DNA of 64,000 nucleotides from Aphrocallistes beatrix (GCA_963281255.1 OY725489.1:7440523-7504522); one strand, 5' to 3'; positions 1-10,752 are shown, counted from the first letter of the stretch. Numbers and translations are program-made. Notes: a model not told the origin generated them from the letters alone.

Positions 1-20
1 TCTGAATATGTACTTCGTTG

Positions 21-150
21 TTATGAGTGTCCTACAAGATGTGGCACAGTGATTAGAGGTACTTGGGTAATACGGATAGGAATCGATATCTTAGAAAGTT
101 AGTAAGAGCAAAGTGTTCCACTTCTCAGGTCCCAGTGGCAAAGGAGAAGA
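21..150. repeat. Left copy of an interrupted direct repeat
   Basis: This stretch recurs about 1.03 kb downstream at 1049-1100 and 1417-1500, with matching landmarks such as gagtgtcctacaagatgtg and cacttctcaggtcccagtg. The downstream copy is split by a small inverted-repeat element at 1101-1417. The pair could be the two ends of a larger repeat or retroelement, but no coding capacity is visible between them. Confidence 0.6.
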
Positions 151-1048
151 GGCTCTAGTACCCACAAACGAAATATGAGAATAAATATAAACCTAAAGTT
201 AAGTCCCTGATTTTGGCTGAAACCTTTTAACCTTTTCTGAGAAAGTGTGAACATTTAAAAAATTGCACCTAGGTTCAAATCTCACCATGTAAGAAATATA
301 CGATGAGTAATCAAAATTCTGATCTTGCCACAAGGAGTGATCCTGCTGCTCTGATGGCTGTTTAATGGCGACACTGAGGACCACAACACCTCCGATTGGA
401 GCATCGCAAAAGATCGAGGACTGAGAATCCTTTTTCATGGCTGCCGTCAGCACCTTGACCTCCACGAAGGAAGACACAAAGCAGCCACCACGTGTCCATG
501 TGGCTTAGAGTGGAGTTGAGGAGCGACAGAGCTAGAGGCAGCGGAACATTGAGAGGTTTGACATCGCTTTTAAGGTCCTGAAAAAAAATTGTATCTTCCA
601 ATCGACAAGCACGAGGAACCAGAATATTATATGACACACATTGACCATGCGGGAGCTTATCGACAACTTATGTGTGCGTCTGCGGAGAGAGATCTAGCGA
701 GAGGACAACATAGTCTTCCCAGCGTGTGTAGTGTGGTCCTCCCGCGAAGAATTGGTTGAACTAAGAGCAGGTGGTTTTGACGATAAAAGTGGCAGGAAAT
801 TTATGGTCAAACTTCGGTGGCACCTGACGGAGAAAGGTCCACCCTCTTTGGATGGAGGTGGCGCTAGAGGTAAGTGGCATCGATCGAGGATGCACGAACC
901 AGAGGAGTGAGTGGGAAATGAAGAGAAGCTGACCAATGATAAAGAGAAGATCCAGATCGTATTTCCCACCGTCGGGTGTGGAAAGACAGCAATCGTCCTC
1001 TAACCAGGAACCAGGACCCGAGAGAGCAACTAAAATATTTAATTTGCT
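151..1048. other. No gene recognised between two direct repeats
   Basis: Several short open frames of about 60-100 codons lie here on both strands, but none resembles a known family and none stands out by composition. The stretch is bounded by the two copies of the direct repeat, so it may be the inside of an old mobile element. Nothing more can be supported. Confidence 0.4.
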
Positions 1049-1100
1049 GTTACGAGTGTTCCACAAGATGTGTCACAGTGGTTGGAGAGGCAGAGGTGCA

Positions 1101-1417
1101 TACTGTACAACCTTCCCGATTTCGTTTGTCTATCCCGACTCCCGACGCAAGTCCCGCCGGGAGCTATATAATCCCGATTTGACCTATTTTCTTCCTAATT
1201 AACCCGATATTCTATATTGTTAATTCAATATTTCCCTCAACTTTAAGGCAATAACCAATAATTGACAAATAATTACTTGGTTATTCGAATATATGCAATA
1301 TTAAAAATTGAATATCCATAGTCTGCCATAAATAATAGCTCAAATTTTGGGTTCAAAGTTTACGGTCTGGCCCACGTTAGAAATCCCGATTTGAAGTAGC
1401 TACTAGGTTGGACTGTA
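1101..1417. mobile_element. MITE with TA target duplication splitting a repeat
   Basis: The segment starts tactgtacaacct and ends aggttggactgta; the reverse complement of the end matches the start at 11 of 13 bases, including flanking TA. It sits inside the right copy of the 21-150 repeat, whose uninterrupted left copy serves as an empty-site guide. About 315 bp, no coding frame. The TA duplication suggests the Tc1/mariner/pogo group. Confidence 0.6.
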
Positions 1418-1594
1418 TGGAGGTGATACGCATAAGAATTGATTTTTTGGAAGTAATTAGAGCAAAGTGATCCACTTCTCAGGTTCCAGTGACATAGAGA
1501 CTAAATATTTGCATAATGAATAAACAAGAAGTTATTATCCTTACTCACAAGCGGTGATCCTAGATTCCTAATTTTTAATTGCTCCAATTAGAAT

Positions 1595-1780
1595 TCAGTC
1601 TATTTAATAGGGTAACATCGGTCTGTGGACATTTTGCCCCGATTAAGCGGAGAACCTTATTGACTAGAAATATTTTGTATTCGCTTCTATGTGTGGAAGC
1701 TAATCTGGTCCTGCCTAAAGTGGCCCGATTCAGCGGTTGACCCGATTAAACAGTGACTCTATTAAGCGGAATCGACTAGT
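1595..1780. mobile_element. pogo/Tigger-like MITE, family J, copy 1
   Basis: About 185 bp sharing ttgccccgattaagcggag and gtgacccgattaa-type blocks with copies at 43097-43288, 54347-54506 and 59229-59387. The other copies have TA-flanked termini of the form acagtcgactccgcttaat. This copy is the most diverged, with damaged ends. Noncoding. Confidence 0.65.
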
Positions 1781-1812
1781 TTATTAAACACCACAACATA
1801 CAATAAACTGTC

Positions 1813-2862
1813 CTACCATAAAGAAAATATTTGTAATATATTATCACTATCATTCCAAAAACAAACTACTAATTTGCTATTGTTAGTTAAAGCAATTCCT
1901 TGTGGACGATGAAACATCCCTGGTTCTAAGCCGGTTTCTTCCAGACTGTTCCAGGTACCATCTCTCATAAATATCTTAATCTTATGTGCTCCATTATCAC
2001 TGATAATCAAATTATGGTCAGTGTCAAGACAAAAGTAGTGAGAATAATGCACCTGCTTTCCATAGCCACGCGTGATCAAAGAACGATTGCAATTTGCAGA
2101 ATCATCAGATTAACTAAATTAGCAAAATTAACTTGAAATAACAGAATTAGTAGAATTAGCATAAATAACAGAATTAACAGAATTAGCAAAATCTAAAGAA
2201 TGAATTGAATTAGCAGAATTAGCAGAATTAGCAAATTTTAAATCATCGAAACGTAATTTCACTCCAGTGATAGAGAAAACGTGAATACAATGGGAAGATG
2301 AATAAGTGAGCACGTACACTTCTTCTTCTGTCACTTTCACGTCATTAGGTTGTATCATAGATTCGTGTGAGATACATCTCCGATACTTCAAGTAACTATC
2401 CAGGATTTGAATCCGATTATTTAAGTAATCAGTGACGAATATTTCTCCGCTTACAGACACAGTAAGCTGTCTGGGACGCATGAACTTCCCATGCACAGAA
2501 CCGTAGCCCTCAGTTCTAGCAACAAGACGGATGTCAGTTGTTGTCATTTGAAAATGTAATACTGAATGTCCTGTCGAGTCAGTAACATATACATTGTCCC
2601 TATGTATTGCTATACCCCAAGGAGACGCCATTTCCTCATGTGAGAACGTTTTCAAAAACTCACCTTTTTCTGAGAAGATTGACAGACGCGGGGGATACTC
2701 TTCTACAATAAATATGTGGCTGTTGGAATCGACTGCGATACCTCTAGGTCCATACAGTTCTCCTGACGCTTTACCTCGTTTTGCTACAACCATAAAACGA
2801 CTGTAAGAGTATTCTGTATTTGATACAGTGGTATATGGAAAATCAGTAAATCGAACAGCCAT
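1813..2862 (-). pseudogene. NHL-repeat beta-propeller gene relic, split by a microsatellite
   Basis: The frame starting at 2862 encodes several NHL blades, with motifs such as ELYGPRGIAVDSNSHIFIVE and RPRQLTVSVSGEIFVTDYLN. The same frame resumes downstream with further blades (TRGYGKQV; DNLIISD-like; FHRPQGIAL) and ends at 1813. Between them an AAT/AGC-rich microsatellite produces a run of Asn-Ser codons and three in-frame stops. NHL propellers bind protein or RNA and often sit behind coiled coils in TRIM-type proteins; no RING, B-box or coiled coil is attached here. It looks like a paralogue of the relic at 3530-4523. It could still be expressed as a truncated protein ending near 2128. Confidence 0.72.
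2104..2245. repeat. Imperfect (aattagcag)-type microsatellite inside an NHL gene
   Basis: Iterated aattagcagaattagcag-like units and variants with aattaacag cover this stretch. On the minus strand they read as repeating Asn-Ser codons and then as TAA/TGA stops. The flanking NHL frames are in the same register, so expansion of the microsatellite is the likely reason the frame is closed. Confidence 0.8.
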
Positions 2863-3529
2863 TCATCGAGATTAATCAAATATATATTCAATAATAATTC
2901 CAACAGTAAATTACTGAAGATGGTTCTCATTGTTTTTAATGGTTGATTATTAACTAATATGAGTGAAATCAAGATATTAAATGTCTCCTGTGACCTAAAT
3001 TGATAATGTGATTTAATTTAGATAATTTCATGAGTCATTTGGATAACACAACTAATAGGCTCTGAAATAACTTTAATGAAAATTGATACTTAATAAGTAA
3101 TCTAGAAGTACCTCAAGTGAAGTTGTCGCTTAAACTCGATCGTAATTTTGTATTAAATAATCAAGCTGCAGAAAATCTGTTCCTACACTGATAGGAGAGA
3201 TATAATATAGACACGATCTAGTCATTTCAGTATACATTTAGCAGTCATTTGCATTTCAGATTTCGTCATTGTTTTTGCAGTTCAAATATTTGATTCTCTG
3301 TTGCATAATGAAGAAACTGCAATTTCGATTAGTTTTATTTTGATTATTCTCAAGGATCTCCCATTGGAGAGTCGGGAGAGTCGACAGTCCATAGTATTAA
3401 GTAATCTATAATTTGAAAATTTTTAGGATCCCTACGACTCAACAATTACAATGCTTAGAAACTCTGAAAAAGTGTATATATTCAATTGTGCATCCAAGAA
3501 ACATGTTATATACAAGTTCACAATCTACT
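2863..3529. other. AT-rich spacer between two NHL relics, no gene seen
   Basis: No coding frame resembles a known family. Minus-strand NHL-like coding of the upstream relic fades out around 3530. No terminal repeats or target duplications were noticed here. Confidence 0.4.
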
Positions 3530-4523
3530 AAAAATCGACGAATTTTGATCCATAACTAGAGACCTTTCTTCACGTGGTATTATGTCTGATAAAATGGTGA
3601 AAATAATTGTAGTATAAAAATAAAAATCTCCTTCTGTGGACACTACAACCTTATCATAAGTCAGCTTAACATCTCTGGAGAGAGAATATTTTCAATGAAT
3701 GAATGGAATGTATAATCCAAATTTAGACATTGAATCCCATCAGTAAAATAGTCACAAATGTAAATTCTTTCCTTTTCATTTGATACAGCAACCACTCTAA
3801 GCCAATGAAATTCTATTTTTCGTTTCCCTTCCTTTTCAACAGAGCTTAAAAATTTCATTTCTGTACTATACACATTCGGGGAATGGAAGCAGTGCTGCGT
3901 AACAAAGACTTTGCCTTGGTTAATACAGATACCAACTGGACAATCCATCATCTCTTCGAAATCGAATAAGAATGCTATATTTTTAGTAAATACTTGTACA
4001 CAATTGTCCCTTAAATCACAGATGTAAACATTGTCAGTTAGAGGATTCATTGCAATTGATTTAGGAAAGTAGCATACTCCGGATGATGTAGTAGATTTAC
4101 TAGATCTGTGTTTACAAGCTATTATGAGAGGAACCTCTTCTTTTCATATGGAGGAACAGCACTCGCTTCGATTGCTGCTATCTCACTCAATCTATCAAAC
4201 ATACACTCATCCCATTTCAACACTACTCTCCGCATGCTAGCGAGATTTCTCTCAAACTCAGCTCTTGTCCTTCTCACGCGTGCTTCTAACACAGACCCAC
4301 TCTTCTTCACTGTTTATTTGTTTTCATTTTCTTTCACAGGGATAGTTGAGTATCTTTCAAAAAATTCGACTTCTCAATTTGTTGATTGATCAATTCCTCT
4401 CAGTACCTGACCGCCAGTTCATGCAGCTCTGACAATAACGTGTTTATTCCTTCCTATTCATTCCTCACTCTCTCTACCTGAGAGAAGAATGAATCACTTA
4501 TCAACACATCAGCACTAGCCATT
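3530..4523 (-). pseudogene. Coiled-coil plus NHL-repeat gene relic with stops and frameshifts
   Basis: A start codon at 4523 opens with MASADVLISDSFFSQVERVR, meets a stop after about 22 codons, and shifts frame. A charged helical stretch (EARVRRTRAEFERNLASMRR, 4122-4310) looks like the coiled coil that precedes NHL domains in TRIM-like proteins. After another shift the frame at 3661-4050 gives NHL blades (AMNPLTDNVYICD; NEKERIYICDYFTDGIQC). It ends SPEMLS-stop, and the continuation (DVKLTYDKVV) lies in the +1 frame. No RING or B-box is visible. At least one nonsense change and three shifts mark it as a pseudogene; sequencing error cannot explain all of them. Confidence 0.72.
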
Positions 4524-4580
4524 TTCTAAAGTTAGATTTTACAATATAGGAGTTTAAAGTAAAGCTAAATTCTAGTTATA

Positions 4581-5088
4581 CAAGCGCGCTTCGCTTGCTT
4601 GCACTGCGCGGCTGGCAAATACTTTGTGTCCGCCGGAGGCGCCCTGCGGGCGCCTGGGGTAACATATATTAATTATAAGGTAGATAACATCCCTAAATAG
4701 GCCTGTACTACTGTTATAATCGATATCGCACGAAAAGTCACCAGATATGTCAATTTTGAAAATTTTGATGTGTAATGATTACGTCATAACAGGGTGATGA
4801 GTCATCATTTTTTGATGATAGTTGTGCCATATGTGAGATATATTAACATACGTAATCTATTAAAATTTTAGCCTTCTATTTCCTATAATGGCCGAGTTAT
4901 GCTCGAATAACTGTATTGCTAAACTTTTAAAAATGTGACAATGACGTCATAATTCCATGATGAGTCGACATTTTCGTCTGAGCTTTTCGTCTGAGCAACT
5001 TAGTGGAGCTATAGCCAAAAGACTTCCGCATGCCAAAAATCAGCTATCTGTGCCTGGCAGTTTCTTCAATCAATTCGTAATATATATA
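4581..5088 (-). mobile_element. Helitron-like element, family A, copy A1
   Basis: On the plus strand it begins caagcgcgcttcgcttgctt, the reverse complement of the GC-rich 3' module shared by all A and B copies, and continues with the A-specific body (ttaattataaggtagataac, atgacgtcat, catgatgagtcgacat, gagctatagccaaaagactt). The base outside the CTTG terminus is T. The far end is cut by a mariner inserted at 5089, and copy A2 follows on the other side of the mariner, so A1 and A2 were a head-to-tail pair. Non-coding. Confidence 0.75.
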
Positions 5089-6422
5089 CTAGGGCGTTCA
5101 ATAAGTTTTGCGGGTCATGATATATTTCGCAGACTATAATAGTAAACAAATCAGTTTTCATTTATAACATAACTTTATATCTTAGCTTGATTTACTGAAA
5201 ATTTTAGCTTGATTGAATGAAAATTACAAATTTCTGATCAATTTATTCACACATCACTTCAACATACTGGTAAAATTATGGCTTCCAAGGTTGACAATTT
5301 TAATCTGAAATGGAGAGCTTACATTGAGTTTCTGACAAAACTCCGCATCCAGCCGGTACTCATCTACAACGAGTTGCAGGAACTATTGTGCATGGACTGC
5401 CCTTCCAGATCAACGGTAGAGCGATGGGCTGCACGATTTCAGTCTGGAAATACAGACGTGTCAGATCTACCTCGATCTGGAAGACCGGTGTCCGTCAGCA
5501 TCTCAGAGAATGTTGCTCTAATCGAGAGCAAAGTCAGGGAAGATAAGTGTATAACAATCGAGCAGTTAAAGCAGAGTATGGAGATTTCATCGGGGGCCAT
5601 TCATTCCATTCTGACGACTCAGCTTGGTTTCCGATCCATTTGCGGTAAGTGGGTCCCACAAAACCTCGGCGATCAACAAAAGCTCGCACGTGTAAAGACT
5701 GCCAAGAAACTCCTGGAAACCTATGACGGTTGTGATCCTAGACGCCTAGCTGAAGTTATAACCGGGGATGAGACTTGGGTCTAATATTCAACCCCTTACA
5801 GCAAGTATAAAATGCGATCATGGGTGAGAAAGGACGAAAGACCGGCCCAAATTCCTAGGCCCGACTTCAGAAAACCGAAGGTCATGTACACGATCTTCTT
5901 CAATAGTAGTGGAATAGTCTTGCAAATACCTTCTGAAAGTGGTAAAACATTAAACGCAACGTTTTTTACAGAGAAAGTACTTCCAAACCTAATAAAAAAG
6001 TGGAAGAGCTCCGTCCCAAGGCTAAAATGAGGGGAATAAAATTATTGATAGATAATGCTAGCTCCCATACAGCCAAGCTCACTAAAAAATTCTTGGAATT
6101 AGAGTGGTTAGATTTACTTCCCCACCCACCCTACTCACAAGACCTAGCTCCCTGTGATTTTTGGCTTTTCCCCAAGCTCAAAATCTACCTTCAAGGCAGG
6201 GAATTTGAGTCGAAACAAACCCTCGGGTCGGCCCTGTACCACTTCTTCAAATCCATCCCCGAAGAAGAGTACAGAAATGCTTTCATAAAGTGGGCGGAAA
6301 TATTGAAACGCTGTGTAGAAGTAGGAGGGGGGTATTTCGAATAAATAATACATTGAAACATATTCTATGACATTTATTTATTATTTTACGGTATGACCCG
6401 CAAGACTTTTTGAATGCCCTAG
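5089..6422 (+). mobile_element. mariner transposon, about 1.33 kb, TA target duplication
   Basis: Terminal inverted repeats read ctagggcgttcaataagttt at the left and, on the other strand, ctagggcattcaaaaagtct at the right, both running on to a conserved gcgggtcat block. TA flanks both ends (5087-5088, 6423-6424). The size and TIRs are typical of mariner. It carries one transposase gene (5278-6344). It landed at the junction of two tandem Helitron-like copies. Confidence 0.92.
5278..6344 (+). pseudogene. mariner transposase (D,D34D), one stop and one frameshift
   Basis: The first 169 codons encode the N-terminal paired-type helix-turn-helix region (RIQPVLIYNELQELLC; STVERWAARFQSGNTDVSD) and reach the first catalytic Asp in GDETWV. 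An in-frame TAA follows directly, then the same frame continues (YSTPYSKYKMRSW). A single shift near 6000 moves to the frame carrying LLIDNASSHTA and PYSQDLAPCDFW. Exactly 34 residues separate the second and third Asp, the mariner D34D signature. Both TIRs survive. The gene is only lightly damaged, so the copy is young, though it cannot encode an active enzyme. Confidence 0.93.
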
Positions 6423-6825
6423 TATATACGAGCGCACTTCGCTTGCTTGCGCTGCGCGGCTGGCGGACACTATGTGTCCGTCGGAGGCTCCCTTCGGTCG
6501 CCTGGGATCACATTGGTTAATTATAAGGGAGATAACATCTCTAAATATGTCTGGCCTAATGTTATAATCTATATCGCATGAAAAATCATCAAATTTATTA
6601 ATTTTTAAAATTTTTATGTGTAATGGTAACGTCATAACAAAGTAATGAATCCTCATTTTTTGATGATAGTTATATCATATGTGAGATATGTTAGTATACA
6701 GATTCTATTAAAATTTCAGCCTTCTATCTCCTATAATGGCTGAGTTATGCTCGAATAACTGTATTGCTTAACTTTTAAAAATGTGCAATGATGTCATAAT
6801 TCCATGATGAGTCGACATTTTCGCT

Positions 6826-8359
6826 CGGGTCTTAGAACTTGGGTCCATTGTGTATTTCTTTATATCTTCTAATCCGTTAAAGTTAGACTCCCAAAATGTA
6901 TTATTGTTGAATAGGAAGTCATATGTTGGGAGTCGATTGGTCATATTGCCTTGCCTAAACTATTTATGGAATGTGGGTTTTGTGGTTTTCACACCTTTCC
7001 ACATTATGTTAATATTGTCAAAATATCGCTTCAAATTTGAACTAGACATGGGAATTGTGTTATTATACAATAGTAATTCATAGGTAAGGAGTCTATTAGT
7101 CATATTTCCTTACCTCAAATAATTGTGGAATGTGAGTTATGCGGTTTCACACCTTTCCATATATGGTCAAAATTGAAGGGTGGCCAACTGATAATAATAC
7201 ATTTGGTGTTATTTGTGTCAATTCATTCATGGCTTATTCAAGATTATCAGAATTTGAGACTTGATAGTCATCCACAATAGAAAGTATTTCATCAACCTGA
7301 GACCATCTGTGAAGAAGGCTATTCTTCTGTAGATTTTTGAAATTACTCTTGGGTATCGGGTAGCCATCCTTCTCTGCTTGGAACAAATTTAAGAAACCAA
7401 AATGGGATTCCACTTCTTTGAAGTCGATAAATTGTGTCACATTTCTTCCAAGATCATCCAACTTAAACATTGTTAAATTTCCGCTGGTGTTTTTGACACA
7501 GAATGATGTATAACGTGATTTAACCTTGTCTGTAAATATGGAAAAACTCGAAATCTTATCACATTTGTCCAGATATTCTTTTTGTAACTGATCTCGTACC
7601 TCTACAGAGGTTTGTTTTGTTGGTCTTTGATACGTTAAGGATTGCTTCTGACAGGCTTTTGCAATTCCGTGAACATTAGTAGGAGGTCCAACTGGGCGTT
7701 TTCCACCTTTTACAGTGACCCACTCACATTCAGAATGTGATGTACACACAACAATTTCTGTTCTTTCTCTGAGACTACCTGGGTCATTTGGCATTGCCTC
7801 AATCCACCTGTTTCGTTCAGTAATTTCAGTAGGAAATCGGAGAACTGAGGTGTAAGGTCCACCTGTATAATTGCCTCGACAACCATAAGCTGCACAACGC
7901 TTCGGCATAAGTATATTGACAAATCTCGAATTCAAGTTAAGTGAATTGAACTGCTAAGTATATTAAGAATAATGTTAATCAAATGTATTATTATCAGTTG
8001 GCCACCCTTCAATTTTGACCATATATGGAAAGATGTGAAACCGCATAACTCACATTCCACAATTATTTGAGGTAAGGAAATATGACTAATAGACTCCTTA
8101 CCTATGAATTACTATTGTATAATAACACAATTCCCATATCTAGTTCAAATTTGAAGCGATATTTTGATAATATTAACATAATGTGGAAAGGTGTGAAAAC
8201 CACAAAACCCACATTCCATAAATATTTTAGGCAAGGCAATATGACCAATCGACTCCCAACATATGACTTCCTATTCAACAATAATACATTTTGGGAGTCT
8301 AACTTTAACGGATTAGAAGATATAAAGAAATACACAATAGACCCAAGTTCCAAGACCCG
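6826..8359. mobile_element. DNA transposon with ~380-bp inverted arms and a THAP gene
   Basis: The arms 6826-7206 and 7980-8359 are near-perfect inverted copies (left start cgggtcttagaacttgggtc; right end gacccaagttccaagacccg). The 770-bp centre holds one minus-strand THAP-domain frame. THAP DNA-binding domains are typical of P-type transposases, but the catalytic part is absent, so this is probably a non-autonomous derivative. The long arms recall foldback elements. No clear target duplication is visible. Confidence 0.8.
7234..7908 (-). CDS. THAP-domain protein of a transposon
   Basis: Starting at the second Met (7908; the frame is open from 7935) the protein begins MPKRCAAYGCRGNY. The THAP C2CH pattern is present: C5-x4-C10, then FP and a conserved Trp (RNRWIEAMP), and CTSH as the C-x2-H pair. 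THAP domains bind DNA through this zinc module. The remaining 150 residues (for example FTDKVKSRYTSFCVKN) have no motif I can name and no catalytic DDE core. At about 224 residues it is far shorter than a P transposase of 700 or more. It lies between the two inverted arms of its element, so it is presumably element-encoded rather than a host gene. The frame is intact. Confidence 0.7.
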   Translation of the reverse strand: MPKRCAAYGCRGNYTGGPYTSVLRFPTEITERNRWIEAMPNDPGSLRERTEIVVCTSHSECEWVTVKGGKRPVGPPTNVHGIAKACQKQSLTYQRPTKQTSVEVRDQLQKEYLDKCDKISSFSIFTDKVKSRYTSFCVKNTSGNLTMFKLDDLGRNVTQFIDFKEVESHFGFLNLFQAEKDGYPIPKSNFKNLQKNSLLHRWSQVDEILSIVDDYQVSNSDNLE

Positions 8360-8435
8360 AACTGGCAGCCTACAGTCCTTTATTGAAGTAGTCTATGGTA
8401 TATACAAACATTAATCGAGTTTTAATAGTAAGGAT

Positions 8436-8884
8436 CAATACGTTGATTTGGTCTATAAATACTCTTCTGGTGAGGCGTTTCAGAGCGATGAAGAATGTGC
8501 TACCCTTTATCAAATGTATCACGAAACCGTCCCACTTCTCCATTTACTCGCTTCTCATCAGCACAGTCGCACAAAGGTGTTTGAAGCCTTCACCAACTGC
8601 CTCGTGGTGGCGCTGGAATCTGCCGTCCTGACTCATAGCATGCCATAGCCACACAACTTCTCTATTGTGCTGGCGATAAAGACTTGTCATGAGTTATACG
8701 TATATTACTACTCAATAGGCCTAGATACTAAGTATCATTTAGTACTTATTAGCCTTGTTATCCCTTACTGTTTAGTAGTTCATTACTTAGTGTAGTATTC
8801 TCCAGACCGATACTCACAGGAAGCCAAAGGATAGGAGAGTGGGAACCCCTTTTCAGAGCCGCCGTCAGCTCACTGATTGCTACA
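8436..8884. other. No gene recognised
   Basis: A 66-codon plus-strand frame (8448-8648, containing SDEECATLYQMYHETVPLLH) and an overlapping frame are open but match nothing I know. The rest is AT-rich and lacks obvious repeats. It leads into the gag relic on its right. Confidence 0.35.
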
Positions 8885-9224
8885 TCCGGCGAAAAGGCAG
8901 CTGTCCAACTCCTGCCGGTATATGTGGCGCGTCGCGAAGTGGAAAGGGAATTAGTATTGGAAGCGATTAAAAAGGATACGTTAGATGGGGGTCTTCAAGT
9001 TACTAAAGGACAACCTGGATCCCCCTGATGACATGTACGAATCCACCAGAAAGTACTACGCGATGGAGTGGAGCAGCGGTGAGTTCGTGGATGACTTTTG
9101 GGTACAGTTGGTTAAGGAAGCCAAGCGCGCGAGACATTCCAGTTTCCAAGCCTGCGTAAACTTGATCACGCAACTACCTACGGAAATTCAAGGCCCGTGT
9201 AAGACTTGGGCAACCGAGAAGGGG
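8885..9224 (+). pseudogene. Retrotransposon gag (capsid) fragment
   Basis: Two adjacent frames encode a gag-type capsid segment: EKAAVQLLPVYVARREVERE, then after a one-base shift in a G run near 8985, FKLLKDNLDPPDD, WSSGEFVDDFWVQLVKEAKR and LITQLPTEIQGPCKTW. The pattern of a Trp/Phe-rich helix followed by QLP is typical of LTR-retroelement capsids. The frame is cut at 9225 by a palindromic insertion and resumes briefly after 9405. No protease or RT follows and no LTR was identified. Homology is judged from motif pattern only. Confidence 0.6.
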
Positions 9225-9404
9225 CATGCCTAATTTACGGGACGAGACAGTCCCGTAAAATCTAGATGCCTAATTTACGGGACGGGACGGCATCCCGTCC
9301 CGTAAATTAGGCATCTTAACTCGTCCCGTCCCGTAAATTAGGCACCTTTCTGTCCCATCCCGTAAATTAGGCATCTTAACCCGTCCCGTAAATTAGGCAT
9401 GCCC
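9225..9404. mobile_element. Palindromic MITE with an 11-bp target duplication in gag
   Basis: The 180-bp element consists of several alternating direct and inverted units of the form atgcctaatttacgggacgg / cccgtaaattaggcat. It is flanked by the direct repeat ccgagaagggg (9214-9224 and 9405-9415), which fits a target duplication of 9-11 bp made on entry into the gag fragment. A duplication of 9 or more suggests a Mutator-type source. Related tta-cgg-aa palindromes lie at 53779-53980 and 55408-55625. Confidence 0.75.
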
Positions 9405-9415
9405 CCGAGAAGGGG

Positions 9416-10427
9416 AACGATATGTCTGACCAGGATTCACGGGAGATCTCTCTCTCTTATAACTTTCTACTTTGACGAATCTATTTCGCGGGTTGTCAAT
9501 CTCAACACTAATCAAACAGCAGGCTCGGAGTGGTGCCCGCTCCGCGGCATTGTTAGACGGGACTCTCAAGGTGTTCGTGTCTCTCGCATACAGTTTGAAT
9601 CGTTGCGAGCTCCTGACTGTTCGCTCTTGAAAGTGTAAGGAAATATCTGATTTTGTCCATATACCTTATTGAATAATGTTAATGTATTACGTATATCCAG
9701 TTTCATCGCAAGTTAGAATATCTTTATAGGCACTAAAACTGATTTATAATATTCTGTTTGAAATAGAATTCAATTCATTTCAAAATATCTCCAACTATCG
9801 TAACTACTGAATCCAACTCATCCTTAGAGCGTATCGGTTCAATAAAATTATGTGAGTTCACTCTTGTTTTATTTACTTCTAATCAGATAATAATCTGGTA
9901 GAGTGTAGGTAGATATTTGAGTTTGTTTCTTTCAATTGCATAGCTTCATTATTCGAGTATGGATTGATGTTTCGCAAATATTCATTTCAATATCTCGTAA
10001 GGGAGAACTGATAGAGATAATTCGTCAATGAATAAATGTTCACTTATGAATATTCAGTGAAATTATAATGACGTCAATTTCAGTACGTAACGATGACAAA
10101 AATATCCGAGATTTTTATGAATTATATATATCGAACTCAAGTTACAATTAGCCTTCATAGACCCTTTGTTTTAATTGTTTTAATAAATTTTCGATCATCA
10201 TTGGATCATACAGTCGATATTGTTCTTGTATATTTGCCTGTCCAAATTATCGGTTATACTACCACAGTTTCTTAACCTGGAGTACGTCTGTCAGTGGGTG
10301 GACTTGATGGAGTATATACCTTGCACATAAGAGAAACTAACTCACACATAATATAAACACTATGGAGTAGATTTGTTAGTATTGCCCGATGTATTAAACA
10401 GAGAGATTGAAAACGTATTTCAGTTAG
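9416..10427. other. AT-rich stretch, no gene seen
   Basis: After the gag remnant (to about 9480) no family-like frame, terminal repeat or RNA gene was noticed. Short open frames at 9399-9638 and 10093-10275 look random. Confidence 0.4.
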
Positions 10428-10480
10428 TTGGAGTCATATCTTGAAAACCGCAATAGCTAGGCATTCAAATTTGAAATTTA
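10428..10480. repeat. Fragment of foldback family U
   Basis: The segment gtcatatcttgaaaaccgca followed by atagctaggcattcaaattt matches the inner arms of the foldback elements at 28744-29760 and 49769-50807. It abuts an A-type Helitron copy. Only a fragment remains. Confidence 0.55.
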
Positions 10481-10752
10481 CTCTCCAGCATAACTTTAAA
10501 ATTCGACGAAAATGTCGACTCATCATTGAATTATGACGTCATTGTCACCTTTTTATAGTTAGAAATTTCAGTTTTTAGGCTATAACTCAACAATTTTGAG
10601 TGATAGAAGACTGAAATTTCAATAGGACAAGCGCGCTTCGCTTGCTCCTATAATGGCTGAGTTATGCTCGAATAACTGTATTGCTTAACTTTTAAAAATG
10701 TGACAATGACGTCATAATTCCATGATGAGTCGACATTTTGCTCTGAGCTCAG

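Larger units (their letters stand above)
6429..8435 (-). mobile_element. Helitron-like element, family A, copy A2, split by a THAP transposon
   Basis: The plus-strand left part (6429-6825) is the A body with its 3' module (gagcgcacttcgcttgcttg). After a nested element at 6826-8359 the sequence resumes, and at 8408-8435 it carries the A-type 5' end; on the minus strand this reads tccttactattaaaactcga, preceded by A. The same 5' end is found in copy A4. Part of the A body next to the insertion is missing. Joining both sides into one element is inference. Confidence 0.6.

Noticed and set aside
199-1202. Several overlapping open frames at the window start
   Set aside because: They overlap on both strands, have no family resemblance, and sit between repeat copies.
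8082-8414. Open frames on both strands in the inverted arm
   Set aside because: The same frame appears mirrored in the other arm of the THAP element (6850-7083 and 8102-8353); it is repeat-derived, not a gene.
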